The translations under genes and the position numbers were made by a program. A stretch of 5,372 bases of DNA, from NCBI GenBank assembly GCA_900772095.1, contig CAAGQJ010000044.1:1-5372 (forward strand). The letters are read 5' to 3'. Below are positions 5,225 through 5,372 of the stretch, in pieces (the first letter of the stretch is position 1; each line of letters begins with the position of its first letter). A model generated the notes under the pieces. The model saw only the letters and a program-made list of their open reading frames with translations, was not told where the DNA came from and did not search any database. The stretch is from Bacilli bacterium. Lineage in GTDB: Bacteria > Bacillota_I > Bacilli_A > RF39 > UBA660.

Positions 5225-5250
5225 ATAAATGGCTTTTCAAAAAATATACA

Positions 5251-5309
5251 CAAATATTGATTTAATAATCCCAGTGCCTAATAGGTGGATATTAAAAAAG
5301 AGATATTTG
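5251..5309 (+). promoter_or_regulatory. Folded 5' leader of rpsB, candidate S2 autoregulatory element
   Basis: Three nested helices can form between the predicted transcription start and the ribosome site. The outer one is CAAATAT (5251-5257) with ATATTTG (5303-5309), 7 bp plus a T-G wobble. The middle one is AATAATCC (5264-5271) with GGATATT (5287-5293), with one bulged A. The apical one is CCT (5277-5279) with AGG (5283-5285), plus a G-T wobble. The four-base bulge CAGT at 5272-5275 separates the middle and apical helices. The element ends 11 nt before the AAAGGAGAG site (5321-5329). A bulged hairpin just upstream of a ribosomal protein gene is typical of translational autoregulation. Whether S2 binds it is inference. 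I do not recognise it as an established leader class. Confidence 0.42.
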
Positions 5310-5337
5310 GAAGCAAAACGAAAGGAGAGTGTTTAAT

Positions 5338-5372
5338 ATGACAGTAGTATCAATGAGCTATTTGTTAGAAGC
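5338..5372 (+). CDS. rpsB: 30S ribosomal protein S2 (3'-truncated)
   Basis: Only the first 11 complete codons and part of the next are in the window (MTVVSMSYLLE, then GC of an Ala codon). This matches the conserved start of bacterial S2, typically MxVVSMKxLLEAGVHFGH. S2 is an essential small-subunit protein binding late in 30S assembly and needed for S1/mRNA interaction. The ATG follows AAAGGAGAG with 8 nt spacing, a strong ribosome site. In Bacillota rpsB is normally followed by tsf (elongation factor Ts), often with pyrH and frr, so those are expected just outside the window. It has its own extended -10 promoter and a long folded leader. Confidence 0.85.
   Translation, partial: MTVVSMSYLLE

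Noticed and set aside
5103..5337. T-box, riboswitch or tRNA in the rpsB upstream region
   Set aside because: No T-box AGGGTGGNACCGCG-type sequence, no cloverleaf and no riboswitch core that I know of; left as an unassigned structure.

Overview
The window is strongly AT-rich and reads as a chromosomal stretch of a low-GC member of the Bacillota, most like gut-associated Bacilli (RF39 or Erysipelotrichales-like lineages). This rests on A+T-biased codons (AGA, ATA, TTA, AAA), strong AAGGAG/AGGTGAT-type ribosome binding sites, short intergenic gaps, U-tailed hairpin terminators and a cell-wall gene. All eight tryptophans in the complete genes use TGG and no TGA occurs in frame, so the Mycoplasma/Spiroplasma code (TGA = Trp) does not apply. 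The lineage assignment is inference.

Layout, all genes on the + strand: (1) the 3' end of an unidentified gene (2-193). (2) A spacer with a paired repeat containing a Spo0A-box-like heptamer, a good extended -10 promoter and a short leader hairpin. These drive a 358-aa exported TasA/CalY-like ('TYAWFT') surface protein (327-1403), closed by a GAAA-tetraloop terminator. (3) A murE-family UDP-MurNAc-tripeptide synthetase (1521-2978). (4) A DUF1015 protein (3038-4294) with its own promoter but no terminator between it and murE. (5) A terminator whose 3' arm runs into the promoter of a 239-aa single-pass membrane-anchored protein of unknown function (4361-5080). (6) A structured non-coding stretch of about 260 bp with a terminator over the stop codon of the previous gene, a perfect 10-bp hairpin, an extended -10 promoter and a folded leader, ending at the first 35 bases of rpsB (ribosomal protein S2), which is cut by the window edge.

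The genes do not form one pathway. Almost every gene has its own promoter and most have their own terminator. Two themes link them: the cell surface (TasA-like protein, MurE, anchored 239-aa protein) and growth (MurE, S2). The most interesting items are the TasA-like protein with its apparently high-expression control region, and the unassigned RNA structures upstream of rpsB. No mobile element, CRISPR array, tRNA or rRNA is visible. I see no clear new multi-gene system.
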